Assembly (NCBI GenBank): GCA_021018815.1
Contig: JAITYX010000011.1
Location: 4,044,501 to 4,108,500, forward strand
Length of the DNA: 64,000 bases
Origin: Talinum fruticosum
Taxonomy: Eukaryota > Streptophyta > Magnoliopsida > Caryophyllales > Talinaceae
Reading direction: 5' to 3'
The first letter of the stretch is position 1. The number at the start of each line of letters is the position of its first letter. Below, piece after piece: positions 12,721 through 26,753 of the stretch. The notes under the pieces are model-generated. The model did no database searches, was not told the origin of the DNA, and worked only from the letters and a program-made list of their open reading frames with translations. Position numbers and translations under genes: made by a program.

Positions 12721-13477
12721 CGAGTTTATATCGTCCATATTTATGTTGCGTATTCTGATAAATACAATGGTTACTCATCTAAATTATTCATCCAACTTCA
12801 ATTTCTGGTTGGTATGCTAAACTCAGAAGATATGCTCAATAGTGTATGTTGTTAAATATTTTATTAGAAATAAAATAGAATAAATCTGAAGACCAAGTTG
12901 AGTGTTGGCTATCTCATACTTTCACCTTTTCCCTCATAATTTAAATTTTGGTGTGGACTATTGTTTTCCAAATTGTGCAAAACAATTTAGGTGGAGTGTA
13001 GACCTCAATTTGGAATTCTTGTCTTCCTTAGGATTTTAAGCCTAGTTGGCATTCCGTCTGAAATAGAGACCTAGTTTGGTGACTCGTATTTAACCTTATA
13101 ACAAAAGGGAACAAAATGCATCTGAAAAAATATGCATTAAGGATAGTGTTCTCGTAATATTTTTTTATACTGTTAGGTGTCTTGTATATAGAGTTCATAG
13201 AATTAAATAATTATAGAAGGATGAAAACAACACTATTTAACTTGTGAAGCATCGCAAGTAAGCTCGATAAGAATTTTAAAAATTAGGCTTGACCTCGCCG
13301 TCTAATAGAACTTGGTAAGCTCACGAGGGTTATGAACTGAAAAAAATTAAATATGTTGGGTGGGTTGTTTGATTTAATGATGATGCGACATTATTTAAGC
13401 CCTTGGTTTGAAAATAAATGGTCCATATTAAAGTTCCTACTCCTCTCCCAAACCCTTAGTTTTCACTTGACATCATC

Positions 13478-13526
<49 letters not shown>

Positions 13527-15534
13527 GGCTATCTTTAATGTTCTAAAAATTTAAATTCAATATCGATTGTACATTTTAATCATGTATATTAAGAAAGTGA
13601 AAAAATAAGATCGAATTAAAAGTGTATAAAGGCTTGTGAGCTTACATGAGCTAGCATTGTGCCTAAAGTTTCAGGCTATGTAAGTTTTCGCTCTTAAAAA
13701 TATCCTTTTAATAAAGAAAATAAGCTGCAATCGAGATTAAAGGAAGCAAGAAGACTGTCGAAGTATCAAGATTAAAGGAAATAATAGGATTGTGGAAGTA
13801 TCAAATGACAAAATTTAAGACTATTGTGAATCTCATCGAGTATATACATGTATGTGTATTGTTAATCTTTAGTAGCATTTATACTTGTTTACCATGGATA
13901 TTATCATGCGATATTTTATTTTAAGATAAATAAAAATATTTTTATTTCAGAGATGATAAAAAATTTCAAGCAATCTGACCATCCCTCTCACAACTATTCC
14001 AAACTTGGTGGCCTCTAGCTACAATTTCTGGTACTTCTTCGATAAAATTACGAAATGTTACAAATGTTAAGAGCTCATGGCACACTTTTCCCATTTTTAC
14101 TAACTCACTGCAACACTCTTTTCTTACAGTTTTATGGCCAACAAATATGTAATTAAATATTTCATCACGACAAATTTGTGTCAATTGATCTCCACATGGC
14201 CTTAAGTCAAATTGAGGACTTGGCGCAACTGCACAAGGATTACCTGAATACGCCTTAGCAACTCCACTTGTGACCAACAACATAAAGAATATAAAAGAAA
14301 AATTTACAATGCAGGCAACGACCTTAGCATTCATAATGTTGGATGGAAATGATTTTTTCTCTTTGTAATTTTTATTTTTAAAAAACCACCTAATATGTAC
14401 TCAATCAATGAGAATGAGTAGGATAAAATAAGTAGGGATGACACAAGGTAAATGATGTTATCTATTGTATTTATAAGTGGGAGAAAATTTTAGTTGAACA
14501 ATAACTTATGTATCTTAAAGAAACTCTCTCATAAACGTTACCTTTGAAAATAAAGCGTATGAGACTTAACGTACTATCTTAATAACTGAACTTTGGCATT
14601 TGTATGTTAAAGTAAATAAAAAAGGAAAAAATATATTTCTTAGTTAAATTGCATTTCTTTCTATTCATTAATTGCTTATTTTGGAGCTTCAAAATAACTT
14701 AATTTTGAAATGTCCACTCATATTAAATAAAATCATATTGATAACTTATTTTGCTGTAGCGATAATTTTGAAGTGTTTTTATAATGACTTGAGCCGGTTA
14801 TTAGGTAGCCTACTAACCACCGACTCGAATTTTTCGAACAAAAAAAATTACCATTTAACAATCCAATGTCAAACAATAGTGGCTATACTTGAATGAGTTA
14901 AGTCGAATGACCTATAACAAAACTTGAATCAACTCTTAAAATAGTTGACATGAAACCGGTAACGGTCTAACAAAACAAAACATGACCCTAACATTTTCTC
15001 CTTAAGTTATTTCTCTTTACAAACCAAGTTTGTTGAAATAAAAAATAACCAACTTGAAAGTAACCCGAACATAAAATGATTTGAACCTAAACCGCAATCG
15101 AAACCAATGTCAATCTAACCGACTCAAACATAACTCAACATAAAATGAACCTGACTCGAAACTAAACAAACTAGCCCACTTGTTACGTCTAATAACACTG
15201 CATGTGTACATTATTATTTTTTTATTCGATCTAATTGGTAATATTGTATCATCAAAAAAGACAATAAAAATTAAGCTAAATTATCAAATATAAATGGATC
15301 ACTTCCTCTCAACTAAAAAATATGAGTTTATTCATTTGATAATTGTAAATTTTGTTAAGAATAAATTTTATAATATTTGTCTACGTCATTAATCTCTTGG
15401 TAAAATTGTAAAAGAAAATATTTTAATAGATAAATTACACAGTTCCATTGTAATATTATGAATAAATATCTATTTAAATATGTGGACAAACTAAATGTTG
15501 AAGAGAAGTAAGATTTTCATATTCTTTTATGAAA
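12721..15534. repeat. array unit 2
   Basis: This 2814-bp unit has its (TA)n tract at 13480-13522. It shares with units 6 and 8 the variants GGCTATG (about 13674), TAGTAGCATT (about 13870) and CATGTATG (about 13848). It shares AAACG in place of AAGCG (about 14534) with unit 1 only. Confidence 0.95.
13966..14334 (-). CDS. secreted ECA1 / prolamin-like protein, array copy 2
   Basis: The protein is identical to copy 1 (122 residues, signal peptide 1-28, seven mature cysteines). It shares with copy 1 the synonymous codon TTT for Phe94; copies 3-9 use TTC. The TATA box is at 14467-14477. The promoter, leader and 3' region are conserved, so nothing in the sequence argues against expression. Confidence 0.9.
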   Translation of the reverse strand: MNAKVVACIVNFSFIFFMLLVTSGVAKAYSGNPCAVAPSPQFDLRPCGDQLTQICRDEIFNYIFVGHKTVRKECCSELVKMGKVCHELLTFVTFRNFIEEVPEIVARGHQVWNSCERDGQIA

Positions 15535-16290
15535 CGAGTTTATATCGTCCATATTTATGTTGCGTATTCTGATAAATACAATGGTTACTCATCTAAAATA
15601 TTCATCCAACTTCAATTTCTGGTTGGTATGCTAAACTCAGAAGATATGCTCAATAGTGTATGTTGTTAAATATTTTATTAGAAATAAAATAGAATAAATC
15701 TGAAGACCAAGTTGAGTGTTGGCTATCTCATACTTTCACCTTTTCCCTCATAATTTAAATTTTGGTGTGGACTATTGTTTTCCAAATTGTGCAAAACAAT
15801 TTAGGTGGAGTGTAGACCTCAATTTGGAATTCTTGTCTTCCTTAGGATTTTAAGCCTAGTTGGCATTCCGTCCGAAATAGAGACCTAGTTTGGTGACTCG
15901 TATTTAACCTTATAACAAAAGGGAACAAAATGCATCCGAAAAATATGCATTAAGGATAGTGTTCTCGTAATATTTTTTTTATACTGTTAGGTGTCTTGTA
16001 TATAGAGTTCATAGAATTAAATAATTATAGAAGGATGAAAACAACACTATTTAACTTGTGAAGCATCGCAAGTAAGCTCGATAAGAATTTTAAAAATTAG
16101 GCTTGACCTCGCCGTCTAATAGAACTTGGTAAGCTCACGAGGGTTATGAACTGAAAAAATTAAATATGTTGGGTGGGTTGTTTGATTTAATGATGATGCG
16201 ACATTATTTAAGCCCTTGGTTTGAAAATAAATGGTCCATATTAAAGTTCCTACTCCTCTCCCAAACCCTTAGTTTTCACTTGATATCATC

Positions 16291-16341
<51 letters not shown>

Positions 16342-18348
16342 GGCTATCTTTAATGTTCTAAAAATTTAAATTCAATATCGATTGTACATTTTAATCATGT
16401 ATATTAAGAAAGTGAAAAAATAAGATCGAATTAAAAGTGTATAAAGGCTTGTGAGCTTACATGAGCTAGCATTGTGCCTAAAGTTTCAGGCTTTGTAAGT
16501 TTTCGCTCTTAAAAATATCCTTTTAATAAAGAAAATAACTGCAATCGAGATTAAAGGAAGCAAGAAGACTGTCGAAGTATCAAGATTAAAGGAAACAATA
16601 GGATATGTGGAAGTATCAAATGACAAAATTTAAGACTATTGTGAATCTCATCGAGTATATACATGTATGTGTATTGTTAATCTTTAGTAACATTTATACT
16701 TGTTTACCATGGATATTATCATGCGATATTTTATTTTAAGATAAATAAAAATATTTTTATTTCAGAGATGATAAAAAATTTCAAGCAATCTGACCATCCC
16801 TCTCACAACTATTCCAAACTTGGTGGCCTCTAGCTACAATTTCTGGTACTTCTTCGATAAAATTACGGAATGTTACAAATGTTAAGAGCTCATGGCACAC
16901 TTTTCCCATTTTTACTAACTCACTGCAACACTCTTTTCTTACAGTTTTATGGCCAACAAATATGTAATTAAATATTTCATCACGACAAATTTGTGTCAAT
17001 TGATCTCCACATGGCCTTAAGTCAAATTGAGGACTTGGCGCAACTGCACAAGGATTACCTGAATACGCCTTAGCAACTCCACTTGTGACCAACAACATAA
17101 AGAATATAAAAGAAAAATTTACAATGCAGGCAACGACCTTAGCATTCATAATGTTGGATGGAAATGATTTTTCTCTTTGTAATTTTTATTTTTAAAAAAC
17201 CACCTAATATGTACTCAATCAATGAGAATGAGTAGGATAAAATAAGTAGGGATGACACAAGGTAAATGATGTTATCTATTGTATTTATAAGTGGGAGAAA
17301 ATTTTAGTTGAACAATAACTTATGTATCTTAAAGAAACTCTCTCATAAGCGTTACCTTTGAAAATAAAGCGTATGAGACTTAACGTACTATCTTAATAAC
17401 TGAACTTTGGCATTTGTATGTTAAAGTAAATAAAAAAGGAAAAAATATATTTCTTAGTTAAATTGCATTTCTTTCTATTCATTAATTGCTTATTTTGGAG
17501 CTTCAAAATAACTTAATTTTGAAATGTCCACTCATATTAAATAAAATCATATTGATAACTTATTTTGCTGTAGCGATAATTTTGAAGTGTTTTTATAATG
17601 ACTTGAGCCGGTTATTAGGTAGCCTACTAACCACCGACTCGAATTTTTCGAACAAAAAAAATTACCATTTAACAATCCAATGTCAAACAATAGTGGCTAT
17701 ACTTGAATGAGTTAAGTCGAATGACCTATAACAAAACTTGAATCAACTCTTAAAATAGTTGACATGAAACCGGTAACGGTCTAACAAAACAAAACATGAC
17801 CCTAACATTTTCTCCTTAAGTTATTTCTCTTTACAAACCAAGTTTGTTGAAATAAAAAATAACCAACTTGAAAGTAACCCGAACATAAAATGATTTGAAC
17901 CTAAACCGCAATCGAAACCAATGTCAATCTAACCGACTCAAACATAACTCAACATAAAATGAACCTGACTCGAAACTAAACAAACTAGCCCACTTGTTAC
18001 GTCTAATAACACTGCATGTGTACATTATTATTTTTTTATTCGATCTAATTGGTAATATTGTATCATCAAAAAAGACAATAAAAATTAAGCTAAATTATCA
18101 AATATAAATGGATCACTTCCTCTCAACTAAAAAATATGAGTTTATTCATTTGATAATTGTAAATTTTGTTAAGAATAAATTTTATAATATTTGTCTACGT
18201 CATTAATCTTTTGGTAAAATTGTAAAAGAAAATATTTTAATAGATAAATTACACAGTTCCATTGTAATATTATGAATAAATATCTATTTAAATATGTGGA
18301 CAAACTAAATGTTGAAGAGAAGTAAGATTTTCATATTCTTTTATGAAA
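15535..18348. repeat. array unit 3
   Basis: This 2814-bp unit has its (TA)n tract at 16293-16337. It reads GGATATGTGG at about 16601, where units 1, 2 and 8 read GGATTGTGG. One T is missing from the T-run upstream of the gene. Confidence 0.95.
16781..17149 (-). CDS. secreted ECA1 / prolamin-like protein, array copy 3
   Basis: The protein is identical to copy 1. Phe94 is TTC and Ala7 is GCC. The TATA box at 17281-17291 is 132 bp upstream of the Met, one base closer because of a shortened T-run. Confidence 0.9.
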   Translation of the reverse strand: MNAKVVACIVNFSFIFFMLLVTSGVAKAYSGNPCAVAPSPQFDLRPCGDQLTQICRDEIFNYIFVGHKTVRKECCSELVKMGKVCHELLTFVTFRNFIEEVPEIVARGHQVWNSCERDGQIA

Positions 18349-19100
18349 CGAGTTTATATCGTCCATATTTATGTTGCGTATTCTGATAAATACAATGGTT
18401 ACTCATCTAAAATATTCATCCAACTTCAATTTCTGGTTGGTATGCTAAACTCAGAAGATATGCTCAATAGTGTATGTTGTTAAATATTTTATTAGAAATA
18501 AAATAGAATAAATCTGAAGACCAAGTTGAGTGTTGGCTATCTCATACTTTCACCTTTTCCCTCATAATTTAAATTTTGGTGTGGACTATTGTTTTCCAAA
18601 TTGTGCAAAACAATTTAGGTGGAGTGTAGACCTCAATTTGGAATTCTTGTCTTCCTTAGGATTTTAAGCCTAGTTGGCATTCCGTCTGAAATAGAGACCT
18701 AGTTTGGTGACTCGTATTTAACCTTATAACAAAGGGAACAAAATGCATCCGAAAAAATATGCATTAAGGATAGTGTTCTCGTAATATTTTTTTTATACTG
18801 TTAGGTGTCTTGTATATAGAGTTCATAGAATTAAATAATTATAGAAGGATGAAAACAACACTATTTAACTTGTGAAGCATCGCAAGTAAGCTCGATAAGA
18901 ATTTTAAAAATTAGGCTTGACCTCGCCGTCTAATAGAACTTGGTAAGCTCACGAGGGTTATGAACTGAAAAAATTAAATATGTTGGGTGGGTTGTTTGAT
19001 TTAATGATGATGCGACATTATTTAAGCCCTTGGTTTGAAAATAAATGGTCCATATTAAAGTTCCTACTCCTCTCCCAAACCCTTAGTTTTCACTTGATAT

Positions 19101-19146
<46 letters not shown>

Positions 19147-21156
19147 GGCTATCTTTAATGTTCTAAAAATTTAAATTCAATATCGATTGTACATTTTAAT
19201 CATGTATATTAAGAAAGTGAAAAAATAAGATCGAATTAAAAGTGTATAAAGGCTTGTGAGCTTACATGAGCTAGCATTGTGCCTAAAGTTTCAGGCTTTG
19301 TAAGTTTTCGCTCTTAAAAATATCCTTTTAATAAAGAAAATAACTGCAATCGAGATTAAAGGAAGCAAGAAGACTGTCGAAGTATCAAGATTAAAGGAAA
19401 CAATAGGATATGTGGAAGTATCAAATGACAAAATTTAAGACTATTGTGAATCTCATCGAGTATATACATGCATGTGTATTGTTAATCTTTAGTAACATTT
19501 ATACTTGTTTACCATGGATATTATCATGCGATATTTTATTTTAAGATAAATAAAAATATTTTTATTTCAGAGATGATAAAAAATTTCAAGCAATCTGACC
19601 ATCCCTCTCACAACTATTCCAAACTTGGTGGCCTCTAGCTACAATTTCTGGTACTTCTTCGATAAAATTACGGAATGTTACAAATGTTAAGAGCTCATGG
19701 CACACTTTTCCCATTTTTACTAACTCACTGCAACACTCTTTTCTTACAGTTTTATGGCCAACAAATATGTAATTAAATATTTCATCACGACAAATTTGTG
19801 TCAATTGATCTCCACATGGCCTTAAGTCAAATTGAGGACTTGGCGCAACTGCACAAGGATTACCTGAATACGCCTTAGCAACTCCACTTGTGACCAACAA
19901 CATAAAGAATATAAAAGAAAAATTTACAATGCAAGCAACGACCTTAGCATTCATAATGTTGGATGGAAATAATTTTTTCTCTTTGTAATTTTTATTTTTA
20001 AAAAACCACCTAATATGTACTCAATCAATGAGAATGAGTAGGATAAAATAAGTAGGGATGACACAAGGTAAATGATGTTATCTATTGTATTTATAAGTGG
20101 GAGAAAATTTTAGTTGAACAATAACTTATGTATCTTAAAGAAACTCTCTCATAAGCGTTACCTTTGAAAATAAAGCGTATGAGACTTAACGTACTATCTT
20201 AATAACTGAACTTTGGCATTTGTATGTTAAAGTAAATAAAAAAGGAAAAAATATATTTCTTAGTTAAATTGCATTTCTTTCTATTCATTAATTGCTTATT
20301 TTGGAGCTTCAAAATAACTTAATTTTGAAATGTCCACTCATATTAAATAAAATCATATTGATAACTTATTTTGCTGTAGCGATAATTTTGAAGTGTTTTT
20401 ATAATGACTTGAGCCGGTTATTAGGTAGCCTACTAACCACCGACTCGAATTTTTCGAACAAAAAAAATTACCATTTAACAATCCAATGTCAAACAATAGT
20501 GGCTATACTTGAATGAGTTAAGTCGAATGACCTATAACAAAACTTGAATCAACTCTTAAAATAGTTGACATGAAACCGGTAACGGTCTAACAAAACAAAA
20601 CATGACCCTAACATTTTCTCCTTAAGTTATTTCTCTTTACAAACCAAGTTTGTTGAAATAAAAAATAACCAACTTGAAAGTAACCCGAACATAAAATGAT
20701 TTGAACCTAAACCGCAATCGAAACCAATGTCAATCTAAGCTGACTCAAACATAACTCAACATAAAATGAACCTGACTCGAAACTAAACAAACTAGCCCAC
20801 TTGTTACGTCTAATAACACTGCATGTGTACATTATTATTTTTTTATTCGATCTAATTGGTAATATTGTATCATCAAAAAAAGACAATAAAAATTAAGCTA
20901 AATTATCAAATATAAATGGATCACTTCCTCTCAACTAAAAAATATGAGTTTATTCATTTGATAATTGTAAATTTTGTTAAGAATAAATTTTATAATATTT
21001 GTCTACGTCATTAATCTTTTGGTAAAATTGTAAAAGAAAATATTTTAATAGATAAATTACACAGTTCCATTGTAATATTATGAATAAATATCTATTTAAA
21101 TATGTGGACAAACTAAATGTTGAAGAGAAGTAAGATTTTCATATTCTTTTATGAAA
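18349..21156. repeat. array unit 4
   Basis: This 2808-bp unit has its (TA)n tract at 19105-19142. It reads AAGCTGACTC at about 20737, where other units read AACCGACTC, AACTGACTC or AACTCGACTC. This is an example of the CTG/CCG-type variation described in the findings. Confidence 0.95.
19586..19954 (-). CDS. secreted ECA1 / prolamin-like protein, array copy 4
   Basis: The protein is identical to copy 1. Ala7 is encoded GCT, shared only with copy 5, and is synonymous. The TATA box is at 20087-20097. Confidence 0.9.
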   Translation of the reverse strand: MNAKVVACIVNFSFIFFMLLVTSGVAKAYSGNPCAVAPSPQFDLRPCGDQLTQICRDEIFNYIFVGHKTVRKECCSELVKMGKVCHELLTFVTFRNFIEEVPEIVARGHQVWNSCERDGQIA

Positions 21157-21908
21157 CGAGTTTATATCGTCCATATTTATGTTGCGTATTCTGATAAATA
21201 CAATGGTTACTCATCTAAAATATTCATCCAACTTCAATTTCTGGTTGGTATGCTAAACTCAGAAGATATGCTCAATAGTGTATGTTGTTAAATATTTTAT
21301 TAGAAATAAAATAGAATAAATCTGAAGACCAAGTTGAGTGTTGGCTATCTCATACTTTCACCTTTTCCCTCATAATTTAAATTTTGGTGTGGACTATTGT
21401 TTTCCAAATTGTGCAAAACAATTTAGGTGGAGTGTAGACCTCAATTTGGAATTCTTGTCTTCCTTAGGATTTTAAGCCTAGTTGGCATTCCGTCCGAAAT
21501 AGAGACCTAGTTTGGTGACTCGTATTTAACCTTATAACAAAAGGGAACAAAATGCATCCGAAAAATATGCATTAAGGATAGTGTTCTCGTAATATTTTTT
21601 TTATACTGTTAGGTGTCTTGTATATAGAGTTCATAGAATTAAATAATTATAGAAGGATGAAAACAACACTATTTAACTTGTGAAGCATCGCAAGTAAGCT
21701 CGATAAGAATTTTAAAAATTAGGCTTGACCTCGCCGTCTAATAGAACTTGGTAAGCTCACGAGGGTTATGAACTGAAAAAATTAAATATGTTGGGTGGGT
21801 TGTTTGATTTAATGATGATGCGACATTATTTAAGCCCTTGGTTTGAAAATAAATGGTCCATATTAAAGTTCCTACTCCTCTCCCAAACCCTTAGTTTTCA
21901 CTTGATAT

Positions 21909-21944
<36 letters not shown>

Positions 21945-23951
21945 GGCTATCTTTAATGTTCTAAAAATTTAAATTCAATATCGATTGTACATTTTAATCA
22001 TGTATATTAAGAAAGTGAAAAAATAAGATCGAATTAAAAGTGTATAAAGGCTTGTGAGCTTACATGAGCTAGCATTGTGCCTAAAGTTTCAGGCTTTGTA
22101 AGTTTTCGCTCTTAAAAATATCCTTTTAATAAAGAAAATAACTGCAATCGAGATTAAAGGAAGCAAGAAGACTGTCGAAGTATCAAGATTAAAGGAAACA
22201 ATAGGATATTGGAAGTATCAAATGACAAAATTTAAGACTATTGTGAATCTCATTGAGTATATACATGCATGTGTATTGTTAATCTTTAGTAACATTTATA
22301 CTTGTTTACCATGGATATTATCATGCGATATTTTATTTTAAGATAAATAAAAATATTTTTATTTCAGAGATGATAAAAAATTTCAAGCAATCTGACCATC
22401 CCTCTCACAACTATTCCAAACTTGGTGGCCTCTAGCTACAATTTCTGGTACTTCTTCGATAAAATTACGGAATGTTACAAATGTTAAGAGCTCATGGCAC
22501 ACTTTTCCCATTTTTACTAACTCACTGCAACACTCTTTTCTTACAGTTTTATGGCCAACAAATATGTAATTAAATATTTCATCACGACAAATTTGTGTCA
22601 ATTGATCTCCACATGGCCTTAAGTCAAATTGAGGACTTGGCGCAACTGCACAAGGATTACCTGAATACGCCTTAGCAACTCCACTTGTGACCAACAACAT
22701 AAAGAATATAAAAGAAAAATTTACAATGCAAGCAACGACCTTAGCATTCATAATGTTGGATGGAAATAATTTTTTCTCTTTGTAATTTTTATTTTTAAAA
22801 AACCACCTAATATGTACTCAATCAATGAGAATGAGTAGGATAAAATAAGTAGGGATGACACAAGGTAAATGATGTTATCTATTGTATTTATAAGTGGGAG
22901 AAAATTTTAGTTGAACAATAACTTATGTATCTTAAAGAAATTCTCTCATAAGCGTTACCTTTGAAAATAAAGCGTATGAGACTTAACGTACTATCTTAAT
23001 AACTGAACTTTGGCATTTGTATGTTAAAGTAAATAAAAAAGGAAAAATTATATTTCTTAGTTAAATTGCATTTCTTTCTATTCATTAATTGCTTATTTTG
23101 GAGCTTCAAAATAACTTAATTTTGAAATGTCCACTCATATTAAATAAAATCATATTGATAACTTATTTTGCTGTAGCGATAATTTTGAAGTGTTTTTATA
23201 ATGACTTGAGCCGGTTATTAGGTAGCCTACTAACCACCGACTCGAATTTTTCGAACAAAAAAAATTACCATTTAACAATCCAATGTCAAACAATAGTGGC
23301 TATACTTGAATGAGTTAAGTCGAATGACCTATAACAAAACTTGAATCAACTCTTAAAATAGTTGACATGAAACCGGTAACGGTCCAACAAAACAAAACAT
23401 GACCCTAACATTTTCTCCTTAAGTTATTTCTCTTTACAAACCAAGTTTGTTGAAATAAAAAATAACCAACTTGAAAGTAACCCGAACATAAAATGATTTG
23501 AACCTAAACTGCAATCGAAACCAATGTCAATCTAACTGACTCAAACATAACTCAACATAAAATGAACCTGACTCGAAACTAAACAAACTAGCCCACTTGT
23601 TACGTCTAATAACACTGCATGTGTACATTATTATTTTTTTATTCGATCTAATTGGTAATATTGTATCATCAAAAAAGACAATAAAAATTAAGCTAAATTA
23701 TCAAATATAAATGGATCACTTCCTCTCAACTAAAAAATATGAGTTTATTCATTTGATAATTGTAAATTTTGTTAAGAATAAATTTTATAATATTTGTCTA
23801 CGTCATTAATCTTTTGGTAAAATTGTAAAAGAAAATATTTTAATAGATAAATTACACAGTTCCATTGTAATATTATGAATAAATATCTATTTAAATATGT
23901 GGACAAACTAAATGTTGAAGAGAAGTAAGATTTTCATATTCTTTTATGAAA
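21157..23951. repeat. array unit 5
   Basis: This 2795-bp unit has a short (TA)n tract at 21913-21941. It shares with units 7 and 9 GGATATTGG (about 22204) and CATTGAG (about 22252). It shares with unit 7 AAAAATTATATTTC (about 23044) and GGTCCAAC (about 23382). Confidence 0.95.
22383..22751 (-). CDS. secreted ECA1 / prolamin-like protein, array copy 5
   Basis: The protein is identical to copy 1. Ala7 is GCT, as in copy 4. The TATA box is at 22884-22894. Confidence 0.9.
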   Translation of the reverse strand: MNAKVVACIVNFSFIFFMLLVTSGVAKAYSGNPCAVAPSPQFDLRPCGDQLTQICRDEIFNYIFVGHKTVRKECCSELVKMGKVCHELLTFVTFRNFIEEVPEIVARGHQVWNSCERDGQIA

Positions 23952-24695
23952 CGAGTTTATATCGTCCATATTTATGTTGCGTATTCTGATAAATACAATG
24001 GTTACTCATCTAAAATATTCATCCAACTTCAATTTCTGGTTGGTATGCTAAACTCAGAAGATATGCTCAATAGTGTATGTTGTTAAATATTTTATTAGAA
24101 ATAAAATAGAATAAATCTGAAGACCAAGTTGAGTGTTGGCTATCTCATACTTTCACCTTTTCCCTCATAATTTAAATTTTGGTGTGGACTATTGTTTTCC
24201 AAATTGTGCAAAACAATTTAGGTGGAGTGTAGACCTCAATTTGGAATTCTTGTCTTCCTTAGGATTTTAAGCCTAGTTGGCATTCCGTCTGAAATAGAGA
24301 CCTAGTTTGGTGACTCGTATTTAACCTTATAACAAAAGGGAACAAAATGCATCCGAAAAAATATGCATTAAGGATAGTGTTCTCGTAATATTTTTTTTAT
24401 ACTGTTAGGTGTCTTGTATATAGAGTTCATAGAATTAAATAATTATAGAAGGATGAAAACAACACTAGTTAACTTGTGAAGCATCGCAAGTAAGCTCGAT
24501 AAGAATTTTAAAAATTAGGCTTGACCTCGCCGTCTAATAGAACTTGGTAAGCTCACGAGGGTTATGAGCTGAAAAAAATTAAATATGTTGGGTGGGTTGT
24601 TTGATTTAATGATGATGCGACATTATTTAAGCCCTTGGTTTGAAAATAAATGGTCCATATTAAAGTTCCTACTCCTCTCCCAAACCCTTAGTTAT

Positions 24696-24744
<49 letters not shown>

Positions 24745-26753
24745 GGCTATCTTTAATGTTCTAAAAATTTAAATTCAATATCGATTGTACATTTTAATCA
24801 TGTATATTAAGAAAGTGAAAAAATAAGATCGAATTAAAAGTGTATAAAGGCTTGTGAGCTTACATGAGCTAGCATTGTGCCTAAAGTTTCAGGCTATGTA
24901 AGTTTTCGCTCTTAAAAATATCCTTTTAATAAAGAAAATAACTGCAATCGAGATTAAAGGAAGCAAGAAGACTGTCGAAGTATCAAGATTAAAGGAAACA
25001 ATAGGATATGTGGAAGTATCAAATGACAAAATTTAAGACTATTGTGAATCTCATCGAGTATATACATGTATGTGTATTGTTAATCTTTAGTAGCATTTAT
25101 ACTTGTTTACCATGGATATTATCATGCGATATTTTATTTTAAGATAAATAAAAATATTTTTATTTCAGAGATGATAAAAAATTTCAAGCAATCTGACCAT
25201 CCCTCTCACAACTATTCCAAACTTGGTGGCCTCTAGCTACAATTTCTGGTACTTCTTCGATAAAATTACGGAATGTTACAAATGTTAAGAGCTCATGGCA
25301 CACTTTTCCCATTTTTACTAACTCACTGCAACACTCTTTTCTTACAGTTTTATGGCCAACAAATATGTAATTAAATATTTCATCACGACAAATTTGTGTC
25401 AATTGATCTCCACATGGCCTTAAGTCAAATTGAGGACTTGGCGCAACTGCACAAGGATTACCCGAATACGCCTTAGCAACTCCACTTGTGACCAACAACA
25501 TAAAGAATATAAAAGAAAAATTTACAATGCAGGCAACGACCTTAGCATTCATAATGTTGGATGGAAATGATTTTTTCTCTTTGTAATTTTTATTTTTTAA
25601 AAAACCACCTAATATGTACTCAATCAATGAGAATGAGTAGGATAAAATAAGTAGGGATGACACAAGGTAAATGATGTTATCTATTGTATTTATAAGTGGG
25701 AGAAAATTTTAGTTGAACAATAACTTATGTATCTTAAAGAAACTCTCTCATAAGCGTTACCTTTGAAAATAAAGCGTATGAGACTTAACGTACTATCTTA
25801 ATAACTGAACTTTGGCATTTGTATGTTAAAGTAAATAAAAAAGGAAAAAATATATTTCTTAGTTAAATTGCATTTCTTTCTATTCATTAATTGCTTATTT
25901 TGGAGCTTCAAAATAACTTAATTTTGAAATGTCCACTCATATTAAATAAAATCATATTGATAACTTATTTTGCTGTAGCGATAATTTTGAAGTGTTTTTA
26001 TAATGACTTGAGCCGGTTATTAGGTAGCCTACTAACCACCGACTCGAATTTTTCGAACAAAAAAAATTACCATTTAACAATCCAATGTCAAACAATAGTG
26101 GCTATACTTGAATGAGTTAAGTCGAATGACCTATAACAAAACTTGAATCAACTCTTAAAATAGTTGACATGAAACCGGTAACGGTCTAACAAAACAAAAC
26201 ATGACCCTAACATTTTCTCCTTAAGTTATTTCTCTTTACAAACCAAGTTTGTTGAAATAAAAAATAACCAACTTGAAAGTAACCCGAACATAAAATGATT
26301 TGAACCTAAACCGCAATCGAAACCAATGTCAATCTAACCGACTCAAACATAACTCAACATAAAATGAACCTGACTCGAAACTAAACAAACTAGCCCACTT
26401 GTTACGTCTAATAACACTGCATGTGTACATTATTATTTTTTTATTCGATCTAATTGGTAATATTGTATCATCAAAAAAGACAATAAAAATTAAGCTAAAT
26501 TATCAAATATAAATGGATCACTTCCTCTCAACTAAAAAATATGAGTTTATTCATTTGCTAATTGGAAATTTTGTTAAGAATAAATTTTATAATATTTGTC
26601 TACGTCATTAATCTCTTGGTAAAATTGTAAAAGAAAATATTTTAATAGATAAATTACACAGTTCCATTGTAATATTATGAATAAATATCTATTTAAATAT
26701 GTGGACAAACTAAATGTTGAAGAGAAGTAAGATTTTCATATTCTTTTATGAAA
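23952..26753. repeat. array unit 6
   Basis: This 2802-bp unit has its (TA)n tract at 24699-24741. A short deletion just before the tract removes the TTTCACTTGA segment present in the other units. It shares GGCTATG, TAGTAGCATT and CATGTATG with units 2 and 8. Confidence 0.95.
25184..25552 (-). CDS. secreted ECA1 / prolamin-like protein, array copy 6
   Basis: The protein is identical to copy 1. The open frame runs upstream to 25663 only because of a one-base change in the leader A/T run. The Met at 25550-25552 is chosen because it directly precedes the signal peptide and matches the other copies. Ser30 is TCG, a synonymous difference. The TATA box is at 25686-25696. Confidence 0.9.
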   Translation of the reverse strand: MNAKVVACIVNFSFIFFMLLVTSGVAKAYSGNPCAVAPSPQFDLRPCGDQLTQICRDEIFNYIFVGHKTVRKECCSELVKMGKVCHELLTFVTFRNFIEEVPEIVARGHQVWNSCERDGQIA